This document shows positions 11,520 through 25,084 of a stretch of DNA of 64,000 nucleotides, in pieces. Origin of the DNA: Ancistrus triradiatus (lineage: Eukaryota > Chordata > Actinopteri > Siluriformes > Loricariidae); NCBI GenBank assembly GCA_025084515.1, contig JAJAGP010000090.1, positions 434,001-498,000 of the forward strand. The letters are read 5' to 3'. Under the pieces are notes generated by a model that did not search any database, had not been told where the DNA came from, and saw only the letters and a list, made by a program, of their open reading frames with translations. How positions within the stretch are numbered: position 1 is the first letter of the stretch; each line of letters begins with the position of its first letter. A program made the position numbers and the translations under genes.

Positions 11520-14459
11520 TGGTAACGTTATGCTGCATTAAGCGGGACAGAATTAAGGGATTAAAACGCATTGTAATGTAGTTTTGTTCTATGGAACAGT
11601 GTTTCCACACTGTAGCAGCCTGTGTGTGTGTCAGTGTGTTTGGAGTCACTTCTCTGAGAGACGGGTCCAAACAAGTTTCAAGGTATAACGCGAATAATAA
11701 CCGTCGATCTTCGCGAGCTTGTGATGATAATACAATTAGAGCGATATTAGGCCAAATCAAGTTGTATTAAGCTCCTAAAAGCACTTATCAAGGTGTCAGT
11801 GATGGTTTTCTGGGTAATTGTGGTTAATTTGGTGCGGGTCCGTTTAATGCTTTGTTACCTTTGCATGCCTTCGACCAGCCCTGCACCTTTATTCCAAAAT
11901 AATGGACAGGCAGAGGTACACAGGTTGTTTCCATAAGTAAGAGTACTACTACTAATCTGGTAAAGTTCACCGATTTTAGAGTAGTTGTTGTTTGTACTTA
12001 ATTAAAAATGCATATGCAAAACTTGGAGGAATATAAAAATGTAAAGTTTTTTTTAAATATACCTCATTCATGACAGGAATAGAATTCAGCGTTCCGGGGA
12101 CGTGGATAAACCTCTAGTGTGGTTATGAAAAAGAGTATTTGAACTTATTTTTGAGTAGAATGCGTTATGCTGAATGTTATAAAGTGTTAGAATGACTAAG
12201 TTTTATGCTTTTGAGTGTCGCACACAACTAAATAAGGAAGAAAAGTAAATGGATTGATAAACAGATGACCAAAGAGGTTCATAAAAGCCAAAGTAACAAT
12301 CCTGTTTTGAAAATGTAGTGAGTAAGAAGTACAGATTTGTCGTTTGAGGTGTAGTGATTATAAGTAACAAATTAAAGTGCAAAATTAAGCAAAGTACAGA
12401 TACCTAAAAATGACCCAGGTTCAGTAACAAAGTACTGTTTGGGGAATTGTGGAAGTAGAGAAGCTGCAAAGCCTCACCAAGGTCTGGCAGTTTGTCTTAG
12501 TTAGGGATTGATACTGATATCTGCTTATACTCTAAAAAGAGATTACTCCTAAACGCTTTCTTTTTGTATATTTGTAGGCATTTGTGTGAGTTTTTGGGTG
12601 CAGTGCGTCATTTTGCCAGTAATCAGTAGCTGATAATCAAATATGACTAGTAGTTGGTGATGTTCAATGGGCAGACGGTTAAATCGATAATTGTACCTAC
12701 TTATTTAACAACTAATTGTCAGCTAAAGTTTCATGACTGCGACAGGCCTACTTGTAGCACTTTCACCAGAATTAAGCCATTCGGTGCGATCTTAATTTGA
12801 CACTCAAAGTAAACAAACATGCTCTTCGTATGCTCATGCGTATGATTGCGCCCTCTGGTGTTCAAAAATGCTGTTTCACTAGATGGCACAATAGACAGAA
12901 CATCCATCTCCACGATGCATCGTATCACTATGTATCGTTAGACCCCTGATCCGTTCTGTAGTTCAGCGGAAAGCCGAAATGTGTCCAAACAGGAGACTGG
13001 AGTGATGTGGGACCGTCGGCTGTGTCACTGAACAGTTCGGTTGATGAGTTAAGACTCTGGTGATGAATCAGAGGAGACTGAGTGTTCAATTTTAGTTCCA
13101 CAGACAAATGTGGAAGAGAGGGCGCGTTGTGTTGTCTTGTATTACTTTATTCGCTGACGTTTTGGTCGATTTTTGTGAGAGGAATCCCATTCTTCTCGGT
13201 GGAATTTCGTAAGCGAAACTTTGACGTGCAAATTTGCGTCCTCGACCAGTAGCTCTACTGGTTTGGTGACCTGAAGTACAGGGCTTTGGATGGTAGCCAG
13301 AATGGAGGGAATCCTAATTGTAGCCATGTGTAAGCTGATATTTATATTTTTTTCTTTCTGAACCCTCCTTTTCTGAAGTAGAAGTAAAGCTAATGGTACC
13401 TGTCTCTGGTGCTTCCTTATTCTCATTGCAATAGCTCTAACCAAAGCTACCTACTTGGCCCCGCCTGTTTCGCAGAGCCACACAAGCTACAGACGAACGC
13501 CTTTTACTGTAACACCCCTACTTGTAGTATATGAATATAAACCGATCGTTCTTGCTGCTGTTTGGGTGCCTTTTTCTTAAGTAACCCTATGTGCGTAAAC
13601 AGGAATAACTAAATTGCTGTGTGATAAACCTATAGTGGATTCGGCTAATATTCAGAGCGTAGTGACTCACTAATTGTGTTAAACACACATAGGTGAGGTG
13701 TAAGCTCGCTCGCTCGGGTCGTTCATGTTGATCCGTCGCTGCTGCTGCTCGACCAGTGTGATGTTTAACTAGGGCCTTTTGTTGTTTAGGAGCCACTCTA
13801 ATAGCAGGGTGCGGTGTCAGGTTCAGTAATAACACAGCCCTAACAAAAAGACCCCTGGAAGTGCGTCTCAGCGTAGAAGACAGAACAAACAGTAGCAAAG
13901 CCCGGGCATGCCATTTGGCACCGACAACTGTTAGGGGAACAAAACACTGCCTATAGCATTGAACATCAAACCTTAGCGTGACTTTGTGAACCAACCGACG
14001 TTACTTTGTGTTAGGTTTGGCGATAGGACAAATGACGCTAAATATTGGGCATCCTGAAAACATATTTAAAATGGTCGGTGACAGGTGCAGAACTGTGGCT
14101 TTAATGAAAGCCAGAGGATGAGAAGTCTGAACAAAAATAACTTGAACACCAAAAATATTTAGTTAGATTCTTTGGTAACGATGGAATTGTGCAGTTTGAC
14201 GATGAGGCAGTGAGCCACGGGGCGTGTTGAATAATCTAAAATGTATTATATACGTTATCTTAGTCAATATTTTATTTATAGTCACTACTGTTTCATATGC
14301 TACAGTAGTGGTGGGCGATATGGTAAAAGTATTCTATCACGATAATTCAACATTTTCAGGTTTCTTGTGATTTATATTTTTAGTTTCAGCATCTTTTCAT
14401 TCTTCATTCTGTTCGTTACTTATCACCTTTAATCCAAAACTGCCTAGTCTAGTGCTTTT
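11520..14459. other. non-coding stretch downstream of the 11.2-kb donor
   Basis: If the donor at 11509 is used this is intron. Around 12890-12950 (CGATGCATCGTATCACTATG) and 14310-14350 (GTGGGCGATATGG) are words typical of hAT-type element ends. No exon is recognisable. Confidence 0.45.
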
Positions 14460-14882
14460 TTGGCACTGTCCAAAAGTCTTAGGCCACCTTTAGATTAGAT
14501 ATTCTATTGTTTTAGCAAAGGTATGATGACCATATTTATTTATTTCTCAGTCTTTCTGTTAGACTGTGAGCAGAAAATACAGGAAAATTATATTCCATAT
14601 TTCCCTTAGACTTGAGCAATAGCAGTATCGGGCAGCTTCCAAGATGGCCCTTCTACAGTCTGTTTTTAGAAAGGTAGCAGCCAAGAAGCCACTTTTTCAG
14701 AACGGGAACAGGGCGAAAAGTCTGAGATTTGCAAAAGCTCACACAGATTGGAATGAAAATCAGTGGAAAAGAGGATTATGGAGTGAAATCTTTGGGCCCA
14801 GTCGTTGACTGTTATATATGGTCATTATAGCATTGCTAAAACAACACGTCTAATGGTGGCCTAAGACTTTTGCACAGTTCTG
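14460..14882. mobile_element. Tc1-like deletion derivative, second copy
   Basis: The ends (CACTGTCCAAAAGTCTTAGG near 14464 and CCTAAGACTTTTGCACAGTT near 14860-14879) match the family at 6680. The right end is followed by TA. The interior keeps short decayed pieces of what looks like Tc1 coding sequence but no open frame. Confidence 0.8.
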
Positions 14883-14889
14883 TACGTAA

Positions 14890-15070
14890 TTCAGTAGGGC
14901 GGCATGGTGGCTCTAGAGTTGACTGTGTGGAGTTTGTATGTTCTCCCCGTGGGTTTAAAATGTGCTCCGATTTCCTCCCATATTCCAAAGACGTGCGTTA
15001 GGTTAATTGGTCGTTCTGAATTGGCCCAGTATGAATGTGGCTACTGATATCGCTGGAACTTCACTCCCGC
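14890..15070 (+). mobile_element. SINE-like repeat (GTTTGTATGTTCTCCCCGTG type), copy 1
   Basis: GGCGGCATGGTGGCTC head, then GTGTGGAGTTTGTATGTTCT, TTCCAAAGACGTGCGTTAGG and TTAATTGGTCGTTCTGAATT, a very common fish repeat. The tRNA-like head is shortened. Confidence 0.75.
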
Positions 15071-15654
15071 TATGAATAACCATTGGTGTTGATGCAGCGT
15101 TAAATAAACAAATAATCAAACGTGAGGCGTCACAGGTGCTTTTATATCGAGTGTTAGACAACAGCTCCAGGTATCGCTCAGGGTTTGGAATCGGAACTTC
15201 TCGATTTATAAAAGCACAGAAGATACACAAGCTCTGAATGATCATTTCCAGGTGTGAGTGTCTCATCTCATTATGATCTGGAAGCTGCACACATGATTTG
15301 AACAGCCCTAAATTGTACTTTGTCATTAAAGCTTTAAGCTCCGGCTTTGCTCCCTGGCTGTGGCCTTAAATCACAGGCTCGAGAGGGATTGTTTGAACCT
15401 TTCTTTTCTTGGGACGCTGATTTAAATTGAGGAACTTTTTACCACAAAGATCATTAAAACCCTATTTTTGCACATAGCTGTACGACTGTAGGGCCAAGCA
15501 CGTTCTTGCTTTTGCTTATATAAGCTCTGATGGTGAGGGCTGTGCTATTTTTGGGCCATGAGCATTATCACCAGATCTTAGACAGGGTTTTAAAGTTTCC
15601 TCCTTCTGATACTTGAACCCTGGGAACCAAGGATCCGATATCAGTGAAAAGTGC

Positions 15655-15755
15655 TGGGAGATATGACCTTAAATCAGTGTCACAATTAATTGCACATTTT
15701 ACCTCTATTACGATTAATGGACGGTTTTGTTTTGGTTTTTTTGACCCTCATAGTT
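15655..15755. repeat. dispersed DNA-element remnant (ACGATTAAT type)
   Basis: CCTTAAATCAGTGTCACAAT and TTTTACCTCTATTACGATTA match 40245-40360 in the same orientation. Confidence 0.55.
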
Positions 15756-17944
15756 CACTGATAAGGTTTGTACTGCACATATGCCGATCCAATCCAGAGT
15801 ATCGGAACGGTGCATCACTGTTACATCTAGACAGTAGCTTTAAGCTTTTTGCCTCTAGATGTATAAAGGAAGAACTAATCAGGATGGTTGTATAGTTCAT
15901 ATCCAAGACCTGAACCTCTTCTTCCCATGTAAGGATTTATCGAAGACTCAGTGTGGTCATGAACCCTGTGGTTATTCTCCCAGTCTCTCTGGTTATAGTG
16001 GATTGTTGTGTCTGTTTATGTAGAATAATGGTGAAACAATGAAGCTCAGCAATAGTCCTGTTCCAATAGCCTGGATTTATGTAAGGAGGCAGTTTTATGG
16101 TAGCGCTGCACAAAGAATGGTTCGGTCGTCCACGTTTGACCTTTAACGGAAAAGCTTTGTCGAGCTGATGTGCCTCATTTCTGTGGTTAAGCTTATATTT
16201 GGCTGCAGACTAATGGCAGAAGTGGTGCATGTGGACAGCTGTGTTTGGAAGTGGCTAAAAAAAGCAGGTGAGCTAAGACGGGCGTTGAAAGCTTCATGCA
16301 CGGGGCAAACTTCTGTCTGTCCTGCAGACAGCAAATGAGTGGTGTGGGAGGCTTCCTTTTCCTACGTACCCAGAAATTCCTACCATGCGTCTGGCGAACA
16401 TGCTGCCATGTGAGAGAGTTTGGAGGATTTCACTCATGCAGGTTGTTTTAAAGGTCTGTGAGCAAGATGTCAGGTTAAGAGAATATGCTATTCAAATGGG
16501 AATACGAATAGGACTGGGAGTATGAAGATACAATGTCAGTTTAGTCCCGACAATGCAGTATATCATGGTGTTTTTGTCTGGGTGGGGAGAAAAAATCAGC
16601 GGGGTGATGCTGTTTTAAACGTCTTATGAAATCTGTTATTCTGAATGTTTTTAGAGTTGATCCTTCACGGCTTCTTTTCCCCATGTATGTAATCCAAACC
16701 GCACGCTGCAAAAGTTTCCATGCGGGGGACATGGTTGTGTTCAAAATGAATCACTAACCCCTTAGTGTCCCTAGTCCATCACCAGTAATGCGGTATTTAG
16801 GAGGCCTATTTAGTTGGTCTAACTGTAATTCCAAATAAATATTTCAAACTGGGATTAACAGCCTTACTAGAAGCAGTTTGTGTCAGAATGGCTTATTTTG
16901 TAAGTTTAAAAATGTATTTCCTTCTAGATTTACAGCATCGTAATATGTACACCATTTTAGTAATGTGAAATTACAATCCATGATGGAAGGCTTTGTCTGT
17001 ATCGTCCTCCCCAACCTCAAATATTTCTGGACCAGTCGCTCACGGGCAGCAGTAAGGAAGCATCTTCAGGTTCATACCAGTCTATTGACCTTGGCTTGCC
17101 AATTCAGGACTAGGGTTAGAGGTTTTTATAGCTTTATATCCGGTGGTTTACTGACATCCAGACTGTGGTGCAGTAAAATTGGAATGAAATAACTGCTTTC
17201 AGAGGTGCAAGTTGTTCCCTGACACTCTGCACCCCCACTGCCCAAATGTCACCTGCTAATTGCCCATTCGAGAGAGACTAACCCTCGCCGAGCAGATGGG
17301 AGTGTGGTTTTTCTGCTGACGTTCGGGTTTCGCATCTAAATGGAGACACGTCGAAAGCCTTGAATAGATTAATGCCGTGATTTGTAATCTAATTGTTTTC
17401 TTTCTTGTCACGTCTTAGCCTTTGACTGTGTGATTTGAAAAAGAAAATGAAGATTAAACATCAGCGGGAGCTTAAGTGACGTGTTAAGTGAGCAGTCAGA
17501 TTAAGGTTATTGTGCTGCATATATAGAGATGATCTCTGTGGCCTCACCACATAGTGTTGGTATTGTGTGGGAGATAAAACGCCGTGTTCTTAAGCTCTTC
17601 TTACCATCACCATTGAGGTGTTTTCTTCCGTTTGATCCATGAACTGCTGTGCAGGCCAAACAAAGCCCTGCCATTCTCTGGTCTATTCATTCAGTCAGTG
17701 CTGTCTCTCTTTAAATATCTCACATCCCTTCATATAGCCTCATGTTTGTGATCAGAGCACAGTCCACGCCTATCGTTACCGCTGGAGTCGATGAGGTACA
17801 ATCCATGTCAGTTGGTGTGTATGTGTGTGTGTTAGCTGGTGTTTAGTATAATTCATGCTTCTCGGTGTGTACGCTGTTCAGGTACGCGGTATGGTGGATA
17901 TGTTTAAGCACTGCTAAATGAGTTCATGTACATACAGTGCAGGT
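15756..17944. other. non-coding stretch, no gene seen
   Basis: Mostly unique sequence. 17215-17510 is a repeat-free block with homeobox-like TAAT cores. Small frames are unrecognised. Confidence 0.5.
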
Positions 17945-18887
17945 AAAAACATAAACACAAATACTATAAAAGGCGCATAATAAAATAAAAACATTTTAAA
18001 AGGCACAAAATAAAACAATACAAAAATACTTTGCATGAAATGAAGATACTATAAAAGCCACATAAAATAATAATAAACATAAAAATACTACAAAAGGCAG
18101 ATCATAAAATAAAAATACTATCAAAGGCACATGATAAAATAAAAATACATAAAAAGGCACAAAATAATAATTAAATAAACATACTATGAAAGGCATATGA
18201 TTAAATAATAATATAAAATACTTTAAAAAGGAGATCATTAAATACTAAAATAAAAATACTTTAAAAGGCACATAATAAAATGCTAAAATAAAAACACTAA
18301 AAAGCACAAAATAATCATATAAAATACTATAAAAGGAATAATAATAATAATAATAATAATAATAGTAAAATAAAAATACTTAAAGGCACACAATAAAATA
18401 AAAATACAAAAAGCCACACAATGATAATACTGCAAAATACTACAAAAGGCAAATGATATTAATAATATAAAATACTTTAAAAAGCACAGAATAAACTTCT
18501 AAAATAAAAAACTTTAAAAGACGCACAAAATAATCTTATAAAACACTGTAAAAGGCACAAAAATAATAGTAAAATAAAAAATATTTTAAAAAGCACATAA
18601 AATAAGAATGAATAAAATACTATAAAATGCACATAAAAATAATAATAAATACTACAAAAGACACATGATATTAATAATATAAAATACTTTAAAAAGCACA
18701 TAATAAAATTTTAAAATAAAATACTTTAAAAAGTGCATAAAATAATCTTATAAAACATTATAAAATCCACATAAAAATAATAAATACTACAAAAGGCAGA
18801 TGATATTAATAGCATAATACTTTTTTAAAAGGCACAATAACAAGAATGTGTGGTAAATTTATAATAAAAAAGCTATAAATGGCATGT
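17945..18887. repeat. degenerate AT-rich tandem array
   Basis: About 950 bp are built from irregular units of roughly 30-45 bp with the recurring words AAAAGGCACA, ATAAAATAAAAATACT and ACTATAAAAGG, A-rich on the + strand. Interspersed AAT and AAAT runs are present. Long minus-strand frames here (Phe/Leu/Tyr-rich) are artefacts of composition. Confidence 0.88.
18336..18364. repeat. (AAT)n microsatellite
   Basis: About nine AAT units inside the AT-rich array. Confidence 0.9.
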
Positions 18888-18930
18888 AATAATAAATAAA
18901 TAAATAAATAAATAAATAAATAGATAAATA
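18888..18930. repeat. (AAAT)n microsatellite
   Basis: About ten AAAT units at the right edge of the AT-rich array, with one G interruption near the end. Confidence 0.9.
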
Positions 18931-18944
18931 CTGTATACTAAAGG

Positions 18945-21885
18945 GACTGTGGTGGTTCAAATCCCACCTCTGCACATTGAAGTGCAGCTATACCTTAGTC
19001 ATTAGTAGCAGATAAAATTGACCTTGTCAGTTTTGTGTACATTAGTGGAATTGCAGTGTTACCAAACAAAGTAATACTGACTATCAGTTATTTATCGAAG
19101 CTTAACATACTAAATTGTTGGATGGGTAAATGTCACATCGTTAGTGGTCTTTAAAATATCTTTATAGTTGTTTGTTCCATATAACTGATGTTATAACTGA
19201 CTACAGTTCTCCTAATAAGCTCATTTAAAGGACCCTCCCACTCTTGGGTATTGCTACACGGACTAGTGAGTAGAGTCTGTTATGTCAGCGTGTTCGTTTA
19301 TAAAATAAGTTGAGTATAGCTAGTTCTCGTGATCTTTATAATAACACTTTGTTCATGATCTAACATCATATTGCTCACCCCTACAGACACCTCCTGGTAA
19401 TGACCGCTTTCACTAATTGAAACCTTGATCGATTGGTTGAGTCCAGCTGTCGCTTGTCTTTCCAGCCGCTCCTCTCTCCTTAATCATAAGTGCAAACACA
19501 GCTGGGGCGAAAAATCCTCCTTCAGGACTTCTTGTGGTTCCCATTGACTATTCCTTGATGATTGATGGAAAAAGGCGAGTGTGATCCACACCCCCGGTGG
19601 TTCTTTAGTTCTGCTTTTCTGATCTCGTTTACATAAACGGCTGTTCTGCTGTTTTAATAAAAAGGTTGTGCTCTCTGTGGGTTAGGAACGAATAGTAGTT
19701 TGCCTTTATGTATTAAATATGGTGACGTTTAAAAGGCAGTGAACAGTTCAGATAAAATGTTCGTAGTGATGCACTGAATTAAAAATTAGTGTTTTGTTCA
19801 TAATTGGTTTGAGTCGTTCATTGGTGGTGCCATGACTGGAGACTTATCCATTGGATAATCCATGACTGGAGCTCTGTTTTAGGGGTGATGTTGACAAAAC
19901 GTTATTTCTCGATATAATTTAGTTTATGGGATTTTATCTATAACATTAATTAGATGATACTTTGGCAGTGAGTATCTTGTCTGAACTATTGAATAGTAGC
20001 TTGACCCATCTCTCTTGGCCGCCTGAGTTGGCATTATTTGAGAAGTTAAAAGCAACAAATGCTGTGACACATTAAACCTGTAAGATGCACAATGTAGTCT
20101 CTCCGAGTACCGAGTTTCTGACTCTGTGTGAAGGACGGCCTTAATATACGTTCGTTCTTTTTCAATACTTGACGTGGCTTTTTTCGTCCGTAAAAATCAG
20201 AACAATGACATATGGAGTTTGGCAGGTCTTTTCATTTAGATAATCGGCGAGACGTGTAATTTGGTACGTACGTTCATAACGCTATATCGTAGGTCCAGAT
20301 GGCTTTCTGAGAGCTGACGCCTCTGGATTTGGGACGTCACTTCAGATTTACCCTGTGGTCGTTCCAAAGGTCTGGCTCATACAGTCGTCTCGGCATGTCG
20401 CTTCACTCTGTTATGACTAGCCCTTCTTGTTAGCTGACATTTAATTGTCAGCGTTTAGACTAATCTGTCTCAGCTTGGGCAGTAATGATGTTAATGACCT
20501 GTCCTACAGAGCGCTGTTCCAGTGCTGACATTTCTATGGGAGACACTGACACCACTTAGAGTCCTGCAATCGGATCGTTCTAGAGTTTCCGTCACTCGTT
20601 TCTCATGTCAGGCCTCCAGCTGCGCTCTGGCTTTGAGTTCGCACCCTTGGCCGTGGGTCATCACTATCCCACCACGCTTTACACTACAGCTCTTTTGTCG
20701 GATCCTGCAATGCCACCATCATGAGGAATTTAGGGGGGTGAGAAATTTTCCAGAGAACATTCTTCGAACGTGTCACTCATCTCGGTCCAGTTTTCCCACT
20801 ATTGTAAATTGTAGTGTTTCTGCACTGTGAGATTGTAGCCTCTCTCTTCACGGTTGTTCAAATTCAACTGGTTACAGGGGCTGATATGTTTTGGAGTTTG
20901 TGTTTTTACTTATAAATGTTTTTGTTTGAAGTAGAAGTATTCTGTCCCTGTTTTCGAGGATACAGTTTTAACAGAGTGCGTTTCATGCACTTGATAATCT
21001 GATAACTGCAGAAAATCTGATCGACGCTGGTCTGGGTATTTCATAAACTGACGATCTAATGGAATTTGCACACACAGTGCCATCTCTAGGGTTTGGAGGG
21101 TCAGAAATGGTCAGAAAAAGAGGAAATGGTGTTGAAAATATTGTATTTGTAAATAAAAAAAAAGCAGAAATGTGTTCTTGGACGTGACTAAAGAAAATCA
21201 CAGTATTGATGAGTCTGGTGAAACCGGAGGTAATTCTGATCATAATATTCTCAAAGTTTGAGGGCGAAAAACACAGACGTGGTCGATCCGGACGGAAATA
21301 AAATCCGAGTACTGCCTGTAAAAGAGGACATTCCCTAAGGACACAATATGATTTTAATTCCGGTCCAAACAGGGCTATAGCATTCTGTTAGGAGTTGTGG
21401 GTTTTATTTATTACCCATGAGCATATGTACAGTTTTGTTTGATGGTCTTGGCATTAGTTCGACATGTGGTTTTGCTAGCGCTGGGCTTTCTATTCAGATT
21501 GTGTACCAACGCATGCATGTTCTCGCTGCAGCTTGCAGGCACTGCTGTGTTTCCTTGAGGTAACGCAGGTTAAGTCGTTCATTGTTTTTGCTGCAGTGGC
21601 TGCTCTTTGTCTTAATAGGAAACTGATTTATGATTTAGTGGGACTCTAAGAGCAGGACCTTTTTTAAATAGCTGGCTTCATGGCTGAAAAAATGAACTCA
21701 TTAACTCGAGGTTCCTTTTAAAAGACTTATCACTGTGAGGAGTAATTATTCTGCATAAGGGATTTAGCAGGCCCAGTAAAAGCAGTGCGGTGGGTAAAAG
21801 CTATTAAATCTCTTGGCCCACTCTGTTGTGGGTTTGAAACCTCATTTAAAATGTCTTTAAAAATAATTAGAATGGTATTTGGCGC
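18945..21885. other. non-coding stretch, no gene seen
   Basis: A short SINE B-box fragment (GTGGTTCAAATCCCACCTCT) is present at 18950-18969. Otherwise unremarkable; the longest frame (20522-20830) shows no known domain. Confidence 0.55.
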
Positions 21886-22025
21886 TCGAGTGTCGCACGC
21901 GGTCTAGTGTGCAAGCCCACCACTGCGGTGACCCAGGTTCGAGTACCGGGCTGCCATTCTGTCGCTTCATATGCAGACAGGATGAGCTGTGTCTGAGGAG
22001 ATCGGGGGTCGTACCTCGGTGCTGC
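21886..22025 (+). mobile_element. second tRNA-like SINE family, copy 1
   Basis: CTAGTGTGCAAGCCCACCAC followed by a B-box-like GGTTCGAGTACC and GCTGTGTCTGAGGAG. A related sequence is at 25533-25690. Frames crossing it on both strands are shadows. Confidence 0.55.
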
Positions 22026-22722
22026 AACAGTGGAAACGTCACCGCTGAACACGACTGGAACGCTACCATCTACACAGCATCTCAAACCTAAACTGTTGCA
22101 TTCATTTCACTCCCTCTCGGAAAAACACAACAGCGGTTCTTCAGTTACTGATGGATTTATTCTTCTTTTGCACTACAGTCGTCAAATCCAACGACGAAGT
22201 GTTCAACCACAGTGCATGATGATGTAGCTACAGAACAAGCACAGATTAATGAGCGCACACACGGTACAATGCGCATGATGGAATATAAAAATAAGTTAAC
22301 ATACTCTGCTGGCTGCACACAACCAAGAGGGAATGAGTCCACTTTACAGAAACACTGATTTCCAGAATGGGCAATGCAGGATCACCATGTAAACGCTTTA
22401 AACCTTTAGAGTACAAACTTTTGGCAGAGACAGTTGCGACACGCAGGAGTGTCCGTGCATAATAGCGTAACGTAGGGCCGGGCAATTAATCTAAAATTGA
22501 TCAAAACTGACATTCAGAATGTTGAGTGTTTCGGTTTTGTCTTTTAAAAAAATTCTGCTAATAATTATTTTTAATTCTCTTAATATTTCCCCACTGTGTT
22601 TTTACAAAAGCTAAACACTATATAAAAAAGATTCAAGAAGATGTTTAGAATTATAACAAGCCTTGCGGATGAGAGGTGAATCAAAATATCCAGTTTTAAT
22701 GGTTAAGCACATTTGCACTTGC

Positions 22723-23445
22723 CACTGGTTGTGCAAGTTCTCCTACTTAGAAAGATGAGAGAGGTCTGTAATTTTCATCATAGCTACACTTCAACTATGA
22801 GAGACAAAATGAAGAAAAAAAATCCAGGAAATCACATTGTAGGATTTTTAAAGAATTTAACTGTAAATTATGGTTTAAAATAAGTATTTGGTCACCCACA
22901 AACAAGCAAGATTTCTGGCTCTCACAGACCTGTAACTTCTTCTTTAAGAAGCTCTTCTGTCCTCCACTCGTTACCTGTATTAATGGCACCTGTTTGACCT
23001 CGTTATCTGTATAAAGACACCTGTCCACACCTCAAACAGTCAGACTCCAAACTCAACCATTGCCAGACAAAGAGCTGTCAAAGGACACCAGGAAGAAAAT
23101 TGTAGACCTGCACAAGGCTGGGAAGAGTGAATCTACAATAGGCAAGCAGGTTGGTGTGAATAAATCAGCTGTGGGAGCAACTGTAAGACATACAAGACCA
23201 CAGATAATCTCCCTTGATCTGGGGCTCCTTCTGTCATTGCCAACAAAGGTTATGTTACAAAGTATTGAGTTGAAAATTTTGTTATTTGACCAAATACTTA
23301 GTTTCCACCATGATTTACAATGAAATTCTTTAAAAATCCTACAATGTGATTTTGTCTCTCATAGTTGAAGTGTACCTATGATGAAAATTACAGACCTCTC
23401 ATCTCTCTAAGGAGGAGAACTTGCACAATCAGTGGGTGCCCACTG
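22723..23445 (+). mobile_element. Tc1-like transposon with large internal deletion
   Basis: Inverted arms of about 170 bp face each other. For example, AGAGGTCTGTAATTTTCATC near 22769 pairs with GATGAAAATTACAGACCTCT near 23379. The right end reads CCCACTG followed by TA (23446-23447). The interior starts a transposase frame at 23060 (PDKELSKDTRKKIVDLHKAG, then SESTIGKQVGVNKSAVGA), the N-terminal helix-turn-helix. Near 23229 it jumps from just after that domain straight to sequence matching the 3' end of such elements (CATTGCCAACAAAGG). It therefore lacks the catalytic domain and could only have moved with outside help. Confidence 0.87.
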
Positions 23446-23449
23446 TATG

Positions 23450-23560
23450 AGGGCAAAAAACAATTGCTCATTAATTGTAAGGTAAAATGTTCAGTTAATT
23501 GTGATATTGATTTGAGGTCCAGCACTACCATAACGCAATTTTTACTTGAGCAAGTAGTTA
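23450..23560. repeat. dispersed DNA-element remnant (reverse of ACGATTAAT type)
   Basis: CATTAATTGTAAGGTAAAAT and TTAATTGTGATATTGATTTG are the reverse complement of the 40245 unit. It abuts the Tc1 deletion derivative ending at 23445. Confidence 0.5.
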
Positions 23561-25084
23561 TTGCAAAGTAAATCAATATTCATGAAAATAAATACAGTTA
23601 AAAATATGTAAACGCCAAGTTGTCATAATTATGTCACGTTAATGTTAAAGTATGACATAAATAATATTTATGGTAGTTAGAATACGCAGGCTAAACCTTC
23701 TTGAATCTGACCAGCTGCTTACAGCCGCAACATCCTTGGATAAAAGAGAGATTTTTATTTCTTATTATAATTTCTTATATTTGGTAAGACCTTGGATGTT
23801 CGTGAACGGACGTTGGTTATAGTGGATTTGTGCTGTTTTTCCTGTTTTTACCTCAATCTGTCGCATTGCTGTTGACCCTGAACAGATAGAGGTAAAACAT
23901 GGACAACAAGATATTTTGTTGTGGTTATGCAGCAGTGAGTTCTTACCACAGTGAAATAAAATGAAGTGATTGATTCTTTTCTGCTTTGCTTATGGCGAGA
24001 TGCTTAATTCTGTCTGCTCTGTCGTACCTTGATCCTCTGATGACCTTGATGAAGCCTTGTTCCATTACGTTTGTTCCAGGTTAATCCTAATCCTAGCTGC
24101 GTACGGGAAATCTCCTGCCTGTGGATATGAACTTTTAATGAATTGTCCCAGGCTTAGTTCAGTTAATTATCGCTTTGCAGCTGTTCTCAGTTATCGTCAG
24201 ATATGCCGGGTACTTATCATGAGATGCTGAGAGACTGGGAGCTCTACTATTTTAATTAGTGTTCCCAGTTATCCTAGCGTTTTTAACACGCTTTTGAACT
24301 CCTCGTCGACTCACGCCTGAGGAGTGTCTTTACTGGCAGTTGACCACAGGCTTCCCTTTGGCTGGGCTTCGTTCTGCTTCATAGCTTAACGGTATTCCAA
24401 TAAACACACGTTTTGACCCACTTCATCAGATCCTACTGCGGCCGTCTCGGCCTGAACTTGTGCTCCCACGGTACGGCTGCAGTTCCTGTGCTAGTGGCAC
24501 GCACGTTCGTGGCGGGCAGGAATGCGCCACAGTCCTCAATTATGTTTTATTAAGCCTCTCTCGCTATTGTCTCCGGCGTTTGGCAGTGCCGAACTTTGCT
24601 TGGTTTTCAGAGTGCGTTGTTAAAATATTTCCGTGCTATCCTCCGCTGTTATTGTTCTTGGAACCCGGCTCTGCAGATCAGCCATTCCTGCAGGAGACGC
24701 TTGAAAGTGGGCACATGGTGGTCTATAGAATGTGAGCCCGTTTTTAGCGTTTGAATCTGCGTATCACTCTCCACTCAGGGCTGAGGAATCCTCCCTAGGG
24801 GCAGATCCGTTACACTTAAGCCATATGACGGAGATCAGGGCTCCTGCTGTGTCCCTGTTCTGTGAGACACACTGTCCCGTACCAGAGATGGGCCTCGGCA
24901 TGAAGGTTGCTGCTTCTGGTTGGATCGAGGTCAGACATGGCTTATGTCAGGAGGTAGCGCTGCCTCCGGGGTGAAACGACGAGTTGAACTCTTCAAAGAA
25001 CGAGGTCGTGTTGGCCATAATGTTCTCCTGGTGTATGTGGGGTAGATATTCCCATCGTGCAGTGGTATTTCAGCTGAGCGCCGT
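23561..25084. other. non-coding stretch, no gene seen
   Basis: Contains a tail similar to repeat D at 23715-23780. 24430-24960 is more GC-rich, with frames that resemble nothing known. Confidence 0.5.

Noticed and set aside
17996..18701. Minus-strand hydrophobic frames (80 and 74 codons)
   Set aside because: They are translations of the AT-rich tandem array; the periodic Phe/Leu/Tyr pattern follows the repeat unit.
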